Shown here: piece after piece, positions 6,365-6,735 of the stretch | How positions within the stretch are numbered: the first letter of the stretch is position 1 | Layout of the letters: each line of letters begins with the position of its first letter | Source of the DNA: Candidatus Latescibacterota bacterium | Lineage (GTDB): Bacteria > Latescibacterota > UBA2968 | Assembly (NCBI GenBank): GCA_018650745.1 | Contig: JABIFK010000500.1 | Span: 1-6,735 of the forward strand | Length of the DNA stretch: 6,735 nucleotides | Reading direction: 5' to 3' | Notes under the pieces: model-generated | Databases searched by the model: none | The model's input: the letters and a program-made list of their open reading frames with translations, nothing else | What the model was told of the DNA's origin: nothing | Made by a program: the position numbers and the translations under genes

Positions 6365-6383
6365 TTGTTGTGCGCAGCAACAA
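6365..6383. repeat. Short inverted repeat in divergent intergenic region, possible operator
   Basis: TTGTTG (6365-6370) and CAACAA (6378-6383) are perfect 6-base inverted arms around a 7-base centre. The element lies 25 bases upstream of the cupin ATG, where it could overlap a promoter for that gene. It is short enough to occur by chance; no regulator gene is nearby. Confidence 0.3.
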
Positions 6384-6410
6384 GCACATACGAGATCTTT
6401 TTTGCAGTTT

Positions 6411-6438
6411 TTGGTAATTTGCTCAGAACGTGTATATT
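6411..6438 (+). promoter_or_regulatory. Candidate sigma70-type promoter for the YkgJ-type gene
   Basis: TTGGTA (6411-6416) and TATATT (6433-6438) are separated by 16 bases and lie about 45 bases before the ATG at 6484. An overlapping TATTAT at 6435-6440 gives an 18-base spacing. The 143-base gap between the divergent genes must hold promoters in both directions; I see no equally convincing minus-strand pair. Confidence 0.35.
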
Positions 6439-6483
6439 ATGTCAGTTGAACAAAGATGCAATTGAATTCTCTTGGGAGCGTAT

Positions 6484-6735
6484 ATGCCTACGGTGAATGC
6501 GTTGAACTTGTTTTACGAAGAATTGGACCTTGCGGTTGTCCCCATTGAAGCGCGTCACAAAGAACGGTTACAATGCAAACAAGGCTGTTCAGCCTGCTGT
6601 GTTGATGATATTACAGTCTTTGAAGTTGAAGCCAATAACATCGTTGCACATTGTGAAAGCGTTTTAAATGACGTTGCCCATAAAAAGGGAATGTGCGCAT
6701 TTTTGGATGATGAAGGACGCTGTCGCATTTATGCA
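6484..6735 (+). CDS. YkgJ-family cysteine-cluster protein (putative Zn/Fe-S chelating), 3'-truncated by window edge
   Basis: The frame is open from ATG 6484 to the last base (84 codons) with no stop, so the gene continues beyond the window. The N-terminal portion shows the family pattern: C31-x3-C35-x2-C38-C39 (in QCKQGCSACC), then an acidic stretch with VFEVEANNIV at about 45-54, then MCAFLDDEGRCRIY with C71 and C80. The family is annotated as a putative zinc- or iron-chelating domain, and its biochemical role is poorly known. GGGAG at 6474-6478 lies 5 bases before the start. It is transcribed away from the cupin gene. The C-terminal cysteines expected after the RPxxCR-type motif are outside the window. 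Confidence 0.85.
   Translation, partial: MPTVNALNLFYEELDLAVVPIEARHKERLQCKQGCSACCVDDITVFEVEANNIVAHCESVLNDVAHKKGMCAFLDDEGRCRIYA

Noticed and set aside
6293..6496. 67-residue plus-strand open frame across the divergent intergenic region
   Set aside because: It overlaps the cupin start on the other strand and the YkgJ-type start in another frame, and has no supporting ribosome binding site or family features.
1..6735. A defence island, CRISPR array, retron or mobile element
   Set aside because: No direct-repeat arrays, terminal inverted repeats, transposase, reverse transcriptase, nuclease or toxin-antitoxin pair is visible; all sizeable frames belong to metabolic families.

Overview
This window is a compact bacterial gene block. 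It holds a plus-strand operon-like run from the left edge to about 5.55 kb: hoxY (5'-truncated), hppA, hoxH, hoxW, a VOC-fold gene and an adenylate-kinase-type gene. A rho-independent terminator follows, then a convergent minus-strand bicupin gene. A short divergent intergenic region precedes the start of a plus-strand YkgJ-type cysteine-cluster gene that runs off the right edge. No rRNA, tRNA, insertion sequence, CRISPR array or phage gene is visible.

How it fits together: HoxY and HoxH form the hydrogenase module of a soluble, bidirectional NAD(P)-linked [NiFe] hydrogenase (group 3d type, cyanobacterial-style HoxH). HoxW is the protease expected to trim the C-terminal peptide of HoxH, and that peptide is present. 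The diaphorase genes (hoxE/hoxF/hoxU) are not here and would be expected upstream. The odd element is a complete gene for a membrane-bound, ion-pumping pyrophosphatase placed exactly between the two hydrogenase subunit genes, in the same direction and with short spacers. The adenylate-kinase-like gene ends the run. The block therefore joins H2/NAD(P)H redox balancing, PPi-driven ion pumping and adenylate equilibration, all energy-conservation functions. A functional link is inferred from gene order only.

Organism: good Shine-Dalgarno sequences (AGGAGG-like), tight operon spacing and a canonical intrinsic terminator indicate a bacterium. GC was 40-47% in the three 60-base lines counted by hand. 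Both strands' genes lie on a plus strand that looks G+T-rich, which suggests that plus is the leading replication strand. HoxH resembles cyanobacterial HoxH, but the K+-dependent pyrophosphatase type, the adenylate-kinase variant and the bicupin are more like what I associate with uncultured or anaerobe-related phyla. I cannot place the organism more precisely from this window.

The most interesting observation is the hoxY-hppA-hoxH order. The rest is recognisable protein families with small oddities: a VOC protein with Gln at the last metal-ligand position, an adenylate kinase with altered NMP-site motifs, and a bicupin with a degenerate second barrel.
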